From assembly GCF_010747415.1 (NCBI RefSeq), contig NZ_JAAGNZ010000004.1, positions 62,001 to 126,000 on the forward strand: a DNA stretch of 64,000 nucleotides, read 5' to 3'. Positions 26,237-36,600 of this stretch are shown here, one piece after another. Both the position numbers and the translations under genes were made by a program. The number at the start of each line of letters is the position of its first letter. Position 1 is the first letter of the stretch. Under the pieces are notes generated by a model that had not been told where the DNA came from, made no database searches, and saw nothing but the letters and a program-made list of their open reading frames with translations. The stretch comes from Spirosoma agri. GTDB taxonomy: Bacteria; Bacteroidota; Bacteroidia; Cytophagales; Spirosomataceae.

Positions 26237-28123
26237 TTATAACCAGGTTCGCATACCTACAAGGCCCCAGGTAGCCATGTAGCCTACCACCAGCAGGGCC
26301 GAACACACTGCGAGGCTCAGAAAAAGCCGGTCCGCACGGCCTGAAATCTGCCTATAATTACGAAGTAAACCAAGAAGTGCTCCAAGGGCCGCAAGCGGAC
26401 CCAGGAGGGAGGCAACGAAAATTGTGATCGAAAGGGGTGAAACGCCCCCTAATGAATCATTACCACTGTTCAAACATAGTACCATCACCAGGTAAGACAG
26501 TGCGTAGACAAATAGCCCTACCCGAACTGGAAGTGCACTCAATCGACGACCTTTTGGCTTCAGCCAGGCGGAACGAATGAGCCAGCCAACACCCATCAAA
26601 AAACTGATCACTAACAGCAACAGCGACAAATGACCTAGAACAATGGGTAGCCAGGCACCCAAAATCGACGTTTTCGTAGCTGTATTGGCAACTATACCAC
26701 CCCCGAACGACCGCACCAGTACCTGTTCGCCCTCGTCGTTGTGCACCAGCGTTACCTCGGGTGTGTAGCCACGTTTATCCAGCCGTAGGACTCGATCTGG
26801 GTTGATGGGTCGAAGTCGTATGGGTTCGCTACCCAATCCATCCTGCATAACCAGTTCTCCTGCCTCTTCTTTGATGTGCATTAGTTCGGTTAAGGACAGA
26901 AACCAGCCCGTAATTGCCAGCCGGAAATTGCTCGGGTGATAATACCCCACCCAACTCGTCTTCTGTGCAGCCGATAAGGGGTACGCTGGTGGCAGCTGTT
27001 GAGGGACATTTTGCATCACTGCTGTCAGAACGGCATCTTTGAGTTTACCAAAGCCAGGGCCGTCGCTGTTGACAAGCACGATGATTCCCCGATTCAGTTC
27101 AGACTGGTATAGGTAGTGTGACCGTAAACCGATTCCCGCCCCATCGTGACCATGGAAGAGGTGGCCCCGGAAGGAAGTAGTGAAATTATTGAGTCCATAG
27201 CCCTGCTTTGAACCTGTATGGGCGGCCAGGGCTGTTGTTGGGGTTTCCATCCGATCTACGGAGGCCGGTTTGAGGAGTTGCTGTCCCCGGTAGGAACCCC
27301 GGCCCATGAGCATTTGTACGAATGACATTAACTCCAACGCCGACACATTGAGTCCACCCGTAGGTCGTAGCAACAGGTGCCAGTAGGGAGCTTCCTGCTG
27401 GTCATCGCCTGCGTAACCGCTTGCCAGGTCCGTCAGGGCGGCTCCGTCGCGATGAAAGGTAGCCCTGGTCATGCCCAGCGGCCTGAAGATACGCTGTCTC
27501 ACGAATGACTCAAACTCCTGTCCGGTTTGCTTTTCAATAAGCCGGGCAACAACAGGCGGTCCGGCATTGCTATACGCCATAAACGTACCGGGTCGCCAGC
27601 GCGAACGTCGGGATTCCGACGCAATTGTCAAGCCTTTTTCGAGAGGAATGGTGGGATCATTAAAGGCGTAGGCTTTGGGCGACCAATCGTCAAAACCCGC
27701 CGTATGCTCCAGCAGATGGGCTACCCGAATGGGATCCGTTTCTTCCCATACATTGCTAAATGTGATTTCGGGAGCCCTCTTTTTCAGTTCATCCGTGAGG
27801 GCCAGTTGACCCTGCTGAACCAGCATCAGAGCTGAAACGGCCACCAGACTCTTGGTAATAGACGCTACTGGAAATAGTGTTTGGGCTGTAACAGGGGCGT
27901 TGGTCCTCCGGTTTCTTACCCCAGCGTTGTGCTGGTAGAGCAGCGAATCCTTCGTAAACACCAGTACCTGAAGTCCCGGTATTTTATGGGCTTTGCGTAT
28001 GCTGTCGATCTGCTGGGTCAGTCTGTTGAAGGGGATAGTTTGCCCGGAGGGTTGGGCAACGGTCATTGCATACGTAGTCAACAGGAGCAGACTGGTTAGT
28101 AAGGAAGTTAGTCGAATAGACAT
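26237..28123 (-). CDS. Serine hydrolase (class C beta-lactamase-related family) with C-terminal membrane domain
   Basis: A 628-residue protein. The signal peptide is in MSIRLTSLLTSLLLLTTYAM, so ATG 28123 is preferred over an upstream start at 28222. The catalytic domain (about residues 30-370) shows SITK (SxxK nucleophile), YSNAG (YxN) and HGHDGAG (HxG) in the right order, as in penicillin-binding-protein-related esterases and peptidases. A middle domain follows. The last 170 residues hold about four transmembrane helices (HLSLLLLVISFLMGVGWLI and others). Such AmpC-like proteins with a membrane tail are common in Bacteroidota and usually of unknown substrate; D-amino-acid peptides or esters are possible. 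It is not a proven antibiotic-resistance enzyme. Confidence 0.88.
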   Translation of the reverse strand: MSIRLTSLLTSLLLLTTYAMTVAQPSGQTIPFNRLTQQIDSIRKAHKIPGLQVLVFTKDSLLYQHNAGVRNRRTNAPVTAQTLFPVASITKSLVAVSALMLVQQGQLALTDELKKRAPEITFSNVWEETDPIRVAHLLEHTAGFDDWSPKAYAFNDPTIPLEKGLTIASESRRSRWRPGTFMAYSNAGPPVVARLIEKQTGQEFESFVRQRIFRPLGMTRATFHRDGAALTDLASGYAGDDQQEAPYWHLLLRPTGGLNVSALELMSFVQMLMGRGSYRGQQLLKPASVDRMETPTTALAAHTGSKQGYGLNNFTTSFRGHLFHGHDGAGIGLRSHYLYQSELNRGIIVLVNSDGPGFGKLKDAVLTAVMQNVPQQLPPAYPLSAAQKTSWVGYYHPSNFRLAITGWFLSLTELMHIKEEAGELVMQDGLGSEPIRLRPINPDRVLRLDKRGYTPEVTLVHNDEGEQVLVRSFGGGIVANTATKTSILGAWLPIVLGHLSLLLLVISFLMGVGWLIRSAWLKPKGRRLSALPVRVGLFVYALSYLVMVLCLNSGNDSLGGVSPLSITIFVASLLGPLAALGALLGLLRNYRQISGRADRLFLSLAVCSALLVVGYMATWGLVGMRTWL

Positions 28124-28567
28124 AGCGTTAAAGTCTATTGCAATCGTTTCTATGTAAACATACAGAGAATTCGTCCAGGTCGTATGCCAGGACGTAGCGA
28201 TCAACGTTACTAAAGTTAGCAAAGCCCTACCCGCTTGAATCGGCCGCTTAAATGAAGGCTGATCGATCGGGTAGGGGCGAAGGGAGGAGCGAGACTATCT
28301 GGTTACGCACTGTAGATGACCTCTGTGTAATTAAAAGACGCTTCGCGCAGGTGTTCTTTGACTTTTGCTAATCGTCCTCAACGACTTATTGGGTTGCTGA
28401 CGGAGAAGAGAAACGACGGTTTAGCCAACTCTCAGGGTAGGCTTACAACTTACTCTGAATTAGGCAATTGACGTGAAATGCACGCTCTTTAGCCATGGCA
28501 ACTGACTTGATCAGCTCCTTTCGACCGTCCCTCGCTGTTTATCGGTTTTGATAAAATCACGTCTTAA
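28124..28567. other. Gene-free stretch with a two-part stem-loop
   Basis: CCCTACCCG (28225-28233) pairs with CGGGTAGGG (28268-28276). Inside it, ATCGGCC pairs with GGCTGAT. The structure lies about 100 bp upstream of the serine hydrolase start. No T-run follows. It may be a leader structure, a terminator without a T-run or a chance fold. Nothing else was recognised. Confidence 0.4.
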
Positions 28568-29302
28568 CTACGTTCCTGATTCGCGTAAGTACAAAGTAGT
28601 AGTACCCTGCTTGAGCTGAATGGGAAAGGTTTTTAATTCCCGATCAATGAGCTTGTGGTCATGCGGCACGGCTTCGCTGATATAATCGGGATCAATGAAG
28701 ATGATATTGAGTCGCTGGTGCACTTCATGGCCGGGTCGTTCGGTGTGCTTGAGCAGGTGTTCACTGCTGGTGGTCGTGGTCATGGCGGCCAGATCATCAA
28801 AATATCGATAGGTGCAATACCAGTAGTAATAGTTATGGGCATAGTTAGAGAAGCAAGCCTGATATGCGTCGGGATGTTGACGCACGGTTCGAAGAATTTC
28901 GTCGGTCCGTTGTAGTTCTTTTAGTTGGGCTATGCTAAGTTGCTGCATCAGGGAACGATTGAGAAGTTCGTCGCGGTAGTTTCTGATGTGTTGTTCGACG
29001 TCGCTGTGGGTAACGGTGCGCTCGATGGAGTATTTATGTTTGTAGAAAAAGGAGAGGGAGATTGCGGGCTTGTCGTAATTGATGAGTTTGAGATTTTTGA
29101 GAGGTTTTCCAGGCCGGTGGAAGGCCTGATATTGTTTCATAAACTGCATGGGGATAAAGTAGTATTCCAAGCGTTGATCCGCTGGGGGGGGATTGCTAAT
29201 TTGATTGATGCCTGGGGAGAGCTGAATAAGTTGGGTGTTTAGCACAGTGCGTAGGGCATCTAGTGGAGCTTCATCTGTACGTTTAGCAGGTTTGCGGGCC
29301 AT
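28568..29302 (-). CDS. Hypothetical protein, 244 residues
   Basis: Unrecognised. A basic N-terminus (MARKPAKRTDEAPLDAL) without a signal peptide suggests a cytoplasmic, possibly nucleic-acid-associated protein. The middle is aromatic-rich (YAHNYYYWYCTYRYFDDL, about residues 152-169), with helical segments LMQQLSIAQLKELQRTDEIL before it and a short Thr run after it. No catalytic motif is evident. The region upstream is very AT-rich and the gene stands alone. Codon use is slightly more AT-rich than its neighbours, which could mean a different origin. No function is proposed. Confidence 0.65.
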   Translation of the reverse strand: MARKPAKRTDEAPLDALRTVLNTQLIQLSPGINQISNPPPADQRLEYYFIPMQFMKQYQAFHRPGKPLKNLKLINYDKPAISLSFFYKHKYSIERTVTHSDVEQHIRNYRDELLNRSLMQQLSIAQLKELQRTDEILRTVRQHPDAYQACFSNYAHNYYYWYCTYRYFDDLAAMTTTTSSEHLLKHTERPGHEVHQRLNIIFIDPDYISEAVPHDHKLIDRELKTFPIQLKQGTTTLYLRESGT

Positions 29303-29726
29303 GTAAGTAGGTGGAGAATTAGTGGCTATTATTTACTATAAAAGTAAATTTATGAACTGATATGACCAAGATTTTTTTCTTTTTTTGACAACGCAGTCGT
29401 TTATTCCTTTACTGTTCTGGTATCTACTGAATCAATTACAGAGGTATATCGGCTATTGCACAGCACAGCTCAACAGTTTGCTAAAGAATATATAGAGCGT
29501 AATTAGCACCAGCCTAGCTAGTAATACGATTATAAGTGAAAAGCAAATCGTTGGTACGTGTGCGGGTTCGTAAATGGGGAACAACTACCTCCGAAACGCT
29601 GGTGCATACTAACCGCGATACCGATTGATCCTGTACTAGTTATTGGTATCATTGGTTTAGCCGAAATAACCATAAGTGAACACGGCTCTCTTTCCCCAAA
29701 AGCCGCTTACCCTCGACTGGCCCGCG
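29303..29726. other. Gene-free AT-rich stretch
   Basis: The left part should contain the promoter of the 244-residue hypothetical gene. No hairpin with a T-run and no supported gene were seen; short frames here have no plausible start or composition. Confidence 0.5.
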
Positions 29727-30167
29727 TTAATTCACTTTCACGAACTCATAGCCAGGCCCATCGGTAGCAACCCCCAAATCAAGGAACATTCGATTCTCAT
29801 TGATGTACAGGCCAGGGTTACGAATATACCAATTGTCCTCTCTCGGTTGAGCATTAGTTTTGATTAGTAAACCATACGTAGTCTCTACAACCTCATAATC
29901 AACTTTATCACGTTGGATACCCCCCTGTATGAGACTGATCTGGTTCTCATCGATGCTAAGTTCCACCGCGGGTACAGCAGGATTGGGAATCATAGCCGAT
30001 ACCTTAACGAGCTTCCACTTACCCAGTAGCCACGTCCTAGCTTGTTGCAAATCCTGAGTATGTTCTTTTAGGGGATCAGACGTGGGATCGATTGGTGCTG
30101 TTTTATGACAACTTGTGACGCTAAAAACCACCACCATCAGTATACTCCAACCAATAGTTTTCATCAT
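29727..30167 (-). CDS. Small lipoprotein, possibly lipocalin-like
   Basis: A 146-residue protein with a lipoprotein signal (IGWSILMVVVFSVTSCHK; the lipobox Cys is about residue 20), so it is anchored in the envelope. The mature part contains LLGKWKLVKVSA, like the opening strand of Bacteroidota lipocalin-like domains (LxGxWxL), followed by alternating beta-strand segments (VDYEVVETTYGLLIKTN). Family members are small secreted proteins of unknown ligand. It could start at either of the two first Met codons. It is alone, separated from the next operon by a strong hairpin. Confidence 0.72.
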   Translation of the reverse strand: MMKTIGWSILMVVVFSVTSCHKTAPIDPTSDPLKEHTQDLQQARTWLLGKWKLVKVSAMIPNPAVPAVELSIDENQISLIQGGIQRDKVDYEVVETTYGLLIKTNAQPREDNWYIRNPGLYINENRMFLDLGVATDGPGYEFVKVN

Positions 30168-30248
30168 TTAACTAATTAGTTCATCCCACACTAGGACCAC
30201 GAAAAAGACAATAGGGTTGCATTACTACCGCCGTATTTTTCAGCAGAA

Positions 30249-30288
30249 GGCCCACAAAACGTCCTGCCGGCGGGACGTTTTGTGGGCC
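30249..30288 (-). terminator. Strong hairpin after the FAD-dependent oxidoreductase gene
   Basis: A 16-bp perfect stem (30249-30264 with 30273-30288) with an 8-nt loop. It lies 27 bp past the last gene of the sigma-FecR-SusCD operon. A T-run is absent, so termination efficiency is uncertain. Confidence 0.65.
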
Positions 30289-30314
30289 CGAGAATTCAAT
30301 CGGTGAGTAAAACC

Positions 30315-31982
30315 TTACAGTGTCAATCGTTGGCGATCTTTCAGTAGAACATCCCGCAGTTTGGCATAGGGTAATTGTTGCGGAGATACGTTATTATCGA
30401 TAGACAGAACGGCAGCCGTAGCCGCTGACTGACCTAGAATCATGAACACCGGTTCCATCCGAATCGATCCGTAAGCAATGTGCGAACTGGATACGCAGAC
30501 GGGCACCAGCAGGTTTTTGCATTCGCTTTCCTTTGGCAGAATAGACCCGTAGGCAATGGAATAGGGCTGCTTGGGATGAACGCCAATATCCCCCTCGTTC
30601 TGTACAAACCCATCAGAACGTACGTACCGCTGTGCATTGTGCGCATCAAGGGCGTAAGAACCCATACCGATCGGGTCGGGTACGTTGGTTTGCCCAAGCG
30701 CATCGGCTTCTTTCATAACAAAGACACCCCGCATACGACGGGCTTCGCGGACATAAATCTGGTGCGGCCAGTTGTTGTTATCCGTGAATTCATCTTTCGC
30801 CAGTCCCCACTGGGCCATGTCTTTTCGTACATCTTCCGGAACGCGCGGATCATTGGCCATAAAATACAATAGCCCCTGCTGGTACAACTGGTGGTCCCGA
30901 ATAATTTCTTTGCGACGTTCGTAGGTAGCATCGGGATAGTCGTAGTTTTTGCCAATGTAGTCTGAGCTGAATGGGCCGTGATTATTGGTATCCGTTTTGC
31001 GGTTCGGGATAGGATCAAACTTTTGAAACGTCTCGCGCCAGCCGCTGTCAAACACGCGGCCCAGCAGTTCGTAGCGAGCCGGGTCGTAGTTAGCTGGTTT
31101 CGGGAAGGGCACCCGGTTGTCCGGATTGTTACTAAAGCACATGCGAAAGCAATACGCCTGAATTTTGTTGTCGCCCGCGCCCTTCTCGCCCGGCCCACTG
31201 GTCGCAATTTCAGGAAGTAAGCCGCTCTTGGGATCACCCGGTGTTTTGTAGGGGCTTATGTTGGTTTTGAAATAATGTCCGTGTTGAAACACGTTAGGCT
31301 GCACCCCATTCCATGTTTCGCCGTACACGCTGTTGGCTTCCCGACCTACATGGTATTTAACGCCCGCAGCGGCCATCAGGTCACCTTCGTAGGTAACGTC
31401 GATAAACATTTTTCCCTCATAAACCTGGCCACTCAGGGTACGAAACGAGGTGATAGCCCCCGCTTTTTTGGTTACCCCCTTCGCCGACCGGTCAAGCCAT
31501 TCATTCCGATAAACGGTGATTGCATTTTCTTTTACCAGGTCCTCGAATATTTTTTCGGCCGCGTGGGGTTCAAAAATCCACATGGTGCGCGAATTACCGT
31601 CGATGGCCGGTGTTCCCTGGCCTTTGTTGCCGTACTCTTCCCGTTTCTGCCATTTCCAGGACGAATCCTGTTGGTAATGCTGATAGAGTCGCTGATAAAA
31701 TTCACGCGATAGGCCCCCGATAACCTCTTTGTTCCCGGTATCCGTAAAACCCAATCCGCCTGCCGACAGCCCACCCAGGTGTTTGTCCGGCGAAACAACG
31801 AGTACCGACTTGCCCATCTTTTTCACTTGCACAGCCGCGGTCACAGCCGCACACGTACCTCCATAGATGATCACGTCAGCCCGGCGAACCGCGACGGGTT
31901 TTGCCGCATACGTCGTGACGGGAACAATCAGTAGCAAAATCAATGCAGTACGTAGTAGCCATTGATTAGGCAGGTGGGTCAT
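30315..31982 (-). CDS. FAD-dependent oxidoreductase, exported
   Basis: A 555-residue flavoprotein of the FAD_oxidored type. After a signal peptide (WLLRTALILLLIVPVTTYAA) the dinucleotide-binding fold appears as ADVIIYGGTCAAVTAAVQVKKMG (about residues 35-57), with GGTCA replacing the usual GxGxxG spacing, as is typical for this family. The segments GGLSAGGLGFTDTG and FIDVTYEGDLMAAAGVKYHVGRE are hallmark stretches. ATG 31982 is preferred because it starts just ahead of the signal peptide; a frame to 32021 adds 13 residues. It is the last gene downstream of SusC/SusD, so it probably acts on the compound that the transporter imports. The substrate is unknown; members near Sus systems are often linked to plant or bacterial glycan use. 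Confidence 0.86.
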   Translation of the reverse strand: MTHLPNQWLLRTALILLLIVPVTTYAAKPVAVRRADVIIYGGTCAAVTAAVQVKKMGKSVLVVSPDKHLGGLSAGGLGFTDTGNKEVIGGLSREFYQRLYQHYQQDSSWKWQKREEYGNKGQGTPAIDGNSRTMWIFEPHAAEKIFEDLVKENAITVYRNEWLDRSAKGVTKKAGAITSFRTLSGQVYEGKMFIDVTYEGDLMAAAGVKYHVGREANSVYGETWNGVQPNVFQHGHYFKTNISPYKTPGDPKSGLLPEIATSGPGEKGAGDNKIQAYCFRMCFSNNPDNRVPFPKPANYDPARYELLGRVFDSGWRETFQKFDPIPNRKTDTNNHGPFSSDYIGKNYDYPDATYERRKEIIRDHQLYQQGLLYFMANDPRVPEDVRKDMAQWGLAKDEFTDNNNWPHQIYVREARRMRGVFVMKEADALGQTNVPDPIGMGSYALDAHNAQRYVRSDGFVQNEGDIGVHPKQPYSIAYGSILPKESECKNLLVPVCVSSSHIAYGSIRMEPVFMILGQSAATAAVLSIDNNVSPQQLPYAKLRDVLLKDRQRLTL

Positions 31983-32214
31983 TGTCAACCGAATGGGGTA
32001 ATCAAAAAAACGAGTAGTCATTGGCTAGGAATTAAGTAAGAAGATAATGAACCTGTTTAAACGTTCGATCAAGCAACAAGCGGTATTTTTTGTCGTCTCG
32101 ACCGGTCCGCCAGTGCGGCAGGAGGGATGACAAAAACTATCAAAAATGGCTTAAAAACAAGGCCATTGAAAAACCCCTGAACATGAACGAAAATTAGGAC
32201 GAAGCACACCCGTC

Positions 32215-33684
32215 CTAATAGCCGGGATTCTGATCGGATGGGTTAATATCCGGGTTGTTGTCAATTTCCTGAATGGGAATAGGCCAGAGCAGGTGAGCCG
32301 TCGCTACATCTTTTCCTTTGGCTGCTTTTATGATTGCTTTCAAGCGATCGGTCCCTAACCGCTTGAGGTCATGCCAGCGTTTGAACTCCAGCATGAATTC
32401 GTAGGCGCGTTCGGTCAGGATCAGCTCCCGGAAAGAGGCCGCCGTTAACCCCGTAGCGACCAGATCGACGGGCGAGGTTGCGGTCGATGAATAGCCATAG
32501 GCCCGCCGATGAACCATGTTGAGCCGTTCGAGCGCCAGTGCCGTTGGGCCATTACCCGCCTGCGAAGCCGCTTCAGCGTAGATCAACAAAGCGTCGGCGT
32601 AGCGCAGGATTGGGCAATCACTACCGACATTTACTGCGTTGGGATCTTTGTATTTACGGAAACCAAGTGGCTCGGCAGCAGGCAGACTGGTTTGTACGCC
32701 CGACCGGTTGGCATACGTGCTGAACAGGTTGAAGTTTTTACGCAGGTCTTTGTCATCCCAGTTTTTAATGAGCGGCAGGTCAGGTCTGCTAAAGTGGGCC
32801 CGAACGCCACCCGGTGCATTCGGGTTATCGGCGGGGTACAAATAAGCAACGTAGTTCCAGCCCTGGGTCGCTACCTGCGCGTATTTGAGGTAGAAAATCT
32901 CCTCGGTAGTCGTCACGACCGACGCACCGTACAACTTCTCGAAATCGTCGGATACTTTTACCTCCACCAGCGAATACGCTTTCGACTGAATCACTTCATC
33001 GGCTTTGTCGCGGGCATCGGTCCAGCGTTCGTTCGTCAGGTACACGTCGGCCAGCAACGTTTTGGCCGCCCATACCGTTGGTCGCCCAATTTCTCTGGTG
33101 GTCGCGGGCAGCGTTTTCTCCGCTTCCAGTAAATCGGCGATGATGACTTTGTACACCTCCGTAACTGGCTGGCGCTGGCCACCCAACTGGCTCAGGTTTT
33201 CGGTTGGCTCAGTATGAATCGGCACTGCGGCATAGTTGCGAACGAGATTGTAGTAGTTGAGCGCACGCAAAAACCGGGCTTCACCAAGCAGTGGGTTACG
33301 GTCAGCATCGGCCATGGCTATACCCGGTGCCGCTTTCAGGATAATGTTGGCCGAATTAATTGCCTGATAGGTCTGACCCCAAATGGCGTTAGTGCGGGCA
33401 ATATTGGTCCCGTCGAGGCCCTGGTATTCGCTGACCGGCGTTTGCGTACCCCGCGAGATAGCATAGTCTGTTAGACCTTCCAACTGAGCCGGATAGTTCG
33501 TGCCATAATAATTGCCATTCCGCATGATCGTGTAAACGGCATTCAACCCCGCTACGAGGTCGGCCCGCGACTGGTAAAAATTAGCTTGCGACAGATTGGC
33601 CCGTGGGACCTCCGTCAATACGTTCTGGCAGCCGGGTAGTGCCAGCAGACTCAGACCGGTTATAATTGAGAGTAAACGTTTCAT
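32215..33684 (-). CDS. SusD/RagB-family outer-membrane nutrient-binding lipoprotein
   Basis: A 489-residue lipoprotein. The signal ends at the lipobox LPGC (Cys about residue 19), placing it on the outer-membrane surface. SusD-typical segments include NFYQSRADLVAGLNAVYTIMRN, EARFLRALNYYNLVRNYAAVPIHTEP and the C-terminal RRAYGYSS with LTERAYEFMLEFKRWHDLKRLGTDRL. SusD proteins form the lid over the SusC transporter and hand substrate to it. The gene starts 16 bp after the SusC gene ends and is co-transcribed with it. Ligand identity cannot be told. Confidence 0.96.
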   Translation of the reverse strand: MKRLLSIITGLSLLALPGCQNVLTEVPRANLSQANFYQSRADLVAGLNAVYTIMRNGNYYGTNYPAQLEGLTDYAISRGTQTPVSEYQGLDGTNIARTNAIWGQTYQAINSANIILKAAPGIAMADADRNPLLGEARFLRALNYYNLVRNYAAVPIHTEPTENLSQLGGQRQPVTEVYKVIIADLLEAEKTLPATTREIGRPTVWAAKTLLADVYLTNERWTDARDKADEVIQSKAYSLVEVKVSDDFEKLYGASVVTTTEEIFYLKYAQVATQGWNYVAYLYPADNPNAPGGVRAHFSRPDLPLIKNWDDKDLRKNFNLFSTYANRSGVQTSLPAAEPLGFRKYKDPNAVNVGSDCPILRYADALLIYAEAASQAGNGPTALALERLNMVHRRAYGYSSTATSPVDLVATGLTAASFRELILTERAYEFMLEFKRWHDLKRLGTDRLKAIIKAAKGKDVATAHLLWPIPIQEIDNNPDINPSDQNPGY

Positions 33685-33699
33685 GGCTAAAAGACGGGT

Positions 33700-36600
33700 C
33701 TATAAACCGATGCGAACACCGAGGGTTGTAAGTTTAGTGTTAGGATAACTGTTCTGATCAATACCTAGCGTAACATCACCTCCCTGCAAGCCCCCCTGCG
33801 TACTCACTTCCGGATCATACCACGAGTAGCTGGTCAGGGTTAGCAGGTTCTGCGCGCTCAGGTAGATCTGCGCTGACCGTAACCAGCTTAGTCCCAACTT
33901 GGCCGCCGGCAGATTATAGGCCAGCTGAACATTTTTAAGCCGGAGATACGACCCGTTTTCTACATAACGGTCCGAAGCCCGGAACCGGGTATTCACGCTG
34001 ATTTTTGGGTATTTGGCTTTTGGATCGGGGGCAGCAGCCGTCCAGTGATTGGCGTATAAATCCTTTAACTGGTTTTCGCCAAAATTGAAACTGTTGGCGT
34101 AACTGGCCGTATTGAAGTTAAAGATATCAGCACCCTGAACGCCCTGGAGAAAGACAGTAAGGTCGAAATTTTTCCACGAAACGGTTGAATTAAAACCGTA
34201 GGTGAACTTCGGATTTGGGTTGCCAATTATAGTTCGGTCGTTGTCGTTAATGATACCGTCACCATTGAGGTCTACAAACTTAATGGCCCCTTTCTCGTCC
34301 AGCCCGGCCTCTTTAAATCCGTAGAACACCCCCACCGGCTGCCCTACCCGCACCAGATTGACCGGAACACCAAGTGGATTAGCCAGCGTAGTACCAAATA
34401 CATCACTACCATTCGAGAGTTCCAGCACCCGGTTGCGGTTGGCCGACGCATTGGCTGACACATCCCAGCGAACCGGTCCCCGCAGCACATTCGCCGACAC
34501 CGATACTTCGACCCCCGCGTTTCGAATGCTGCCGATGTTCCGGGTGGTTTGGTTATAACCCGAACCGGGTGGCAAGGGCACGGTTGCCAGCAGATCAGTC
34601 GTTTTCTTGACGTAAACGTCCAGAGTCACCTGAAGCCGGTTTTGCAGAAAACCCGCGTCCAGACCAACGTTCGATTGGGTTGTGGTTTCCCACTTCAAAT
34701 CGGGGTTTGACAGGACCGTGCCAGGTGCGTACCCAATCGTGAGGTCATTGCCAAAAATAGTCTGGTAGGCACTCAACTGATTGAGCGTTTGGTAGGGTGA
34801 CAGGCCCGTGTTACCCGTTTGCCCCCAGGAGCCGCGTAGTTTTAAGTCCGATAACCAGCGCGCATTTTTGAGGAATGGCTCCTCGATCAGTCGCCAGCCA
34901 AGGGCCGCTGACGGGAAATAGCCCCATTTGTTATTCTCCCCAAACCGGGACGACCCATCGGCCCGCAAACTGGCCGTCAGCAGGTATTTGTCAGCAAATG
35001 AATAATTGAGTCGGCCCAGGTACGACAGCAGCGCCCAGTCGCTATAGGACGAGGTTGGGATACCGGGTGCACTCCCCGCCTGAAGCGAATAGTATTTCAG
35101 GTTGTCGTTGGCAAAACCCGTTGCCGACGCGTTGAAGCCCTGATTGGTTTGTTTCTGATAGGTGAATCCGCCCAGGGCCGTCAGGTTGTGCCGCTCGGCC
35201 AGCGTTTTAGTGTACGTTAACGTGTTCTCGTTCAGGACATTCAACTGGTCAGCATAGGACTGTTGAGCCGAGCCCGTGGGAGTCAGGTCGGTTAGCCGGC
35301 GGGACGAGTATAGGTTTCCTTTCGTTTTGTCACTCTCAATACCAATGGATGTTCGGAATACCAGGCCCGATAGTACCTGATAATTCAACGCCATATTAGC
35401 CAGTGTATAATCGCGCTGCGTCTGGTTATCGACTTCCCTCGCCAGCGCCAATGGGTTACGCAGGACGTTCGGACTGAAGGTATACGGCACAACGTTACTG
35501 TAATTTCCGTTGGCATCGAGGGGCGCAACGGTCGGTGGGGCCACCAGCACCGCCGATGTGACGCCCTCTCCCCGGCTCGAATTTTCGCCACTGACTAGGT
35601 TACGGTTCGTGCGGCTCACCACCAGCGAATAAGCCAGACTCAGCCGGTCATTGACCTTATGGTTGATGTTTGCCCGAGCCCCCGCTTTCCAGTAATCCGA
35701 TGTCTGGACAATACCCTGCTGGCGCAGATAATTGGCTGATGCCGAATACTGTAACTTGTCGTTACCGCCTGAAAACGTCAGCACATGGTTTTGCATCGGA
35801 GCCTTGCGGAGTAGCTCTCGCTGCCAATTGGTCCCGGTGCCGAAGTTGTTGATTTGGTCGGTCGTAAAATAAGGGGCTAACCCATCGTTGCTAGCCCGCT
35901 CGTTGGCAAGCTCGGCAAACTCACGGGCGTTGAGCAAGGGAATTTCCTTGATGGGTTGCTGAACAGCGTAGTAGCTATCAATATCGATCTGCCCCTTACC
36001 CGATTTTCCCCGGCGCGTGGTTACGATAATAACGCCGTTGGCCCCCCGCGACCCGTAGATAGCCGTAGCCGAGGCATCTTTCAGCACATCGATCGACTCA
36101 ATATCGGCGGGGTTGAGCGCAGACGGTGTACCCGCCAGAGCAAACCCATCGACCACGTACAGCGGATTGTTTCCGCCCACAATCGAATTACTCCCCCGAA
36201 TTCGGACCGTAACGGTTCCGCCCGGCTGGCCCGAGTTCTGAGTAACCTGCACCCCAGCCGCCCGACCCTGCAACGCCTGGGTAACGGTGGTTTGCGGCAA
36301 TGCATTTAATTCTTTCGATTTAACGGAGGCCACTGAGCCGGTCACATCGGTTTTCTTTTGGGTACCGTATCCAACCACTACCACTTCACTAAGCGTCTGG
36401 TCGTCAGGCGATAACTGAACGTCGATCACAGGTCGATTTCCAACCGCGACTTCCTGGGTCAGGTATCCAACGAACGAAAAGACCAATGTTACTGAGGCCG
36501 GACCCGCTGCCGGCTCGGGTAAACTCAGCTGATACCGACCACTGGCATCAGTGGTTGTACCCCGGTTCGTGCCTTTCACAACTACACTTACACCCGGTAG

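Noticed and set aside
26097-26282. 61-residue plus-strand frame
   Set aside because: Overlaps the 3' end of the serine hydrolase gene and has no recognisable features.
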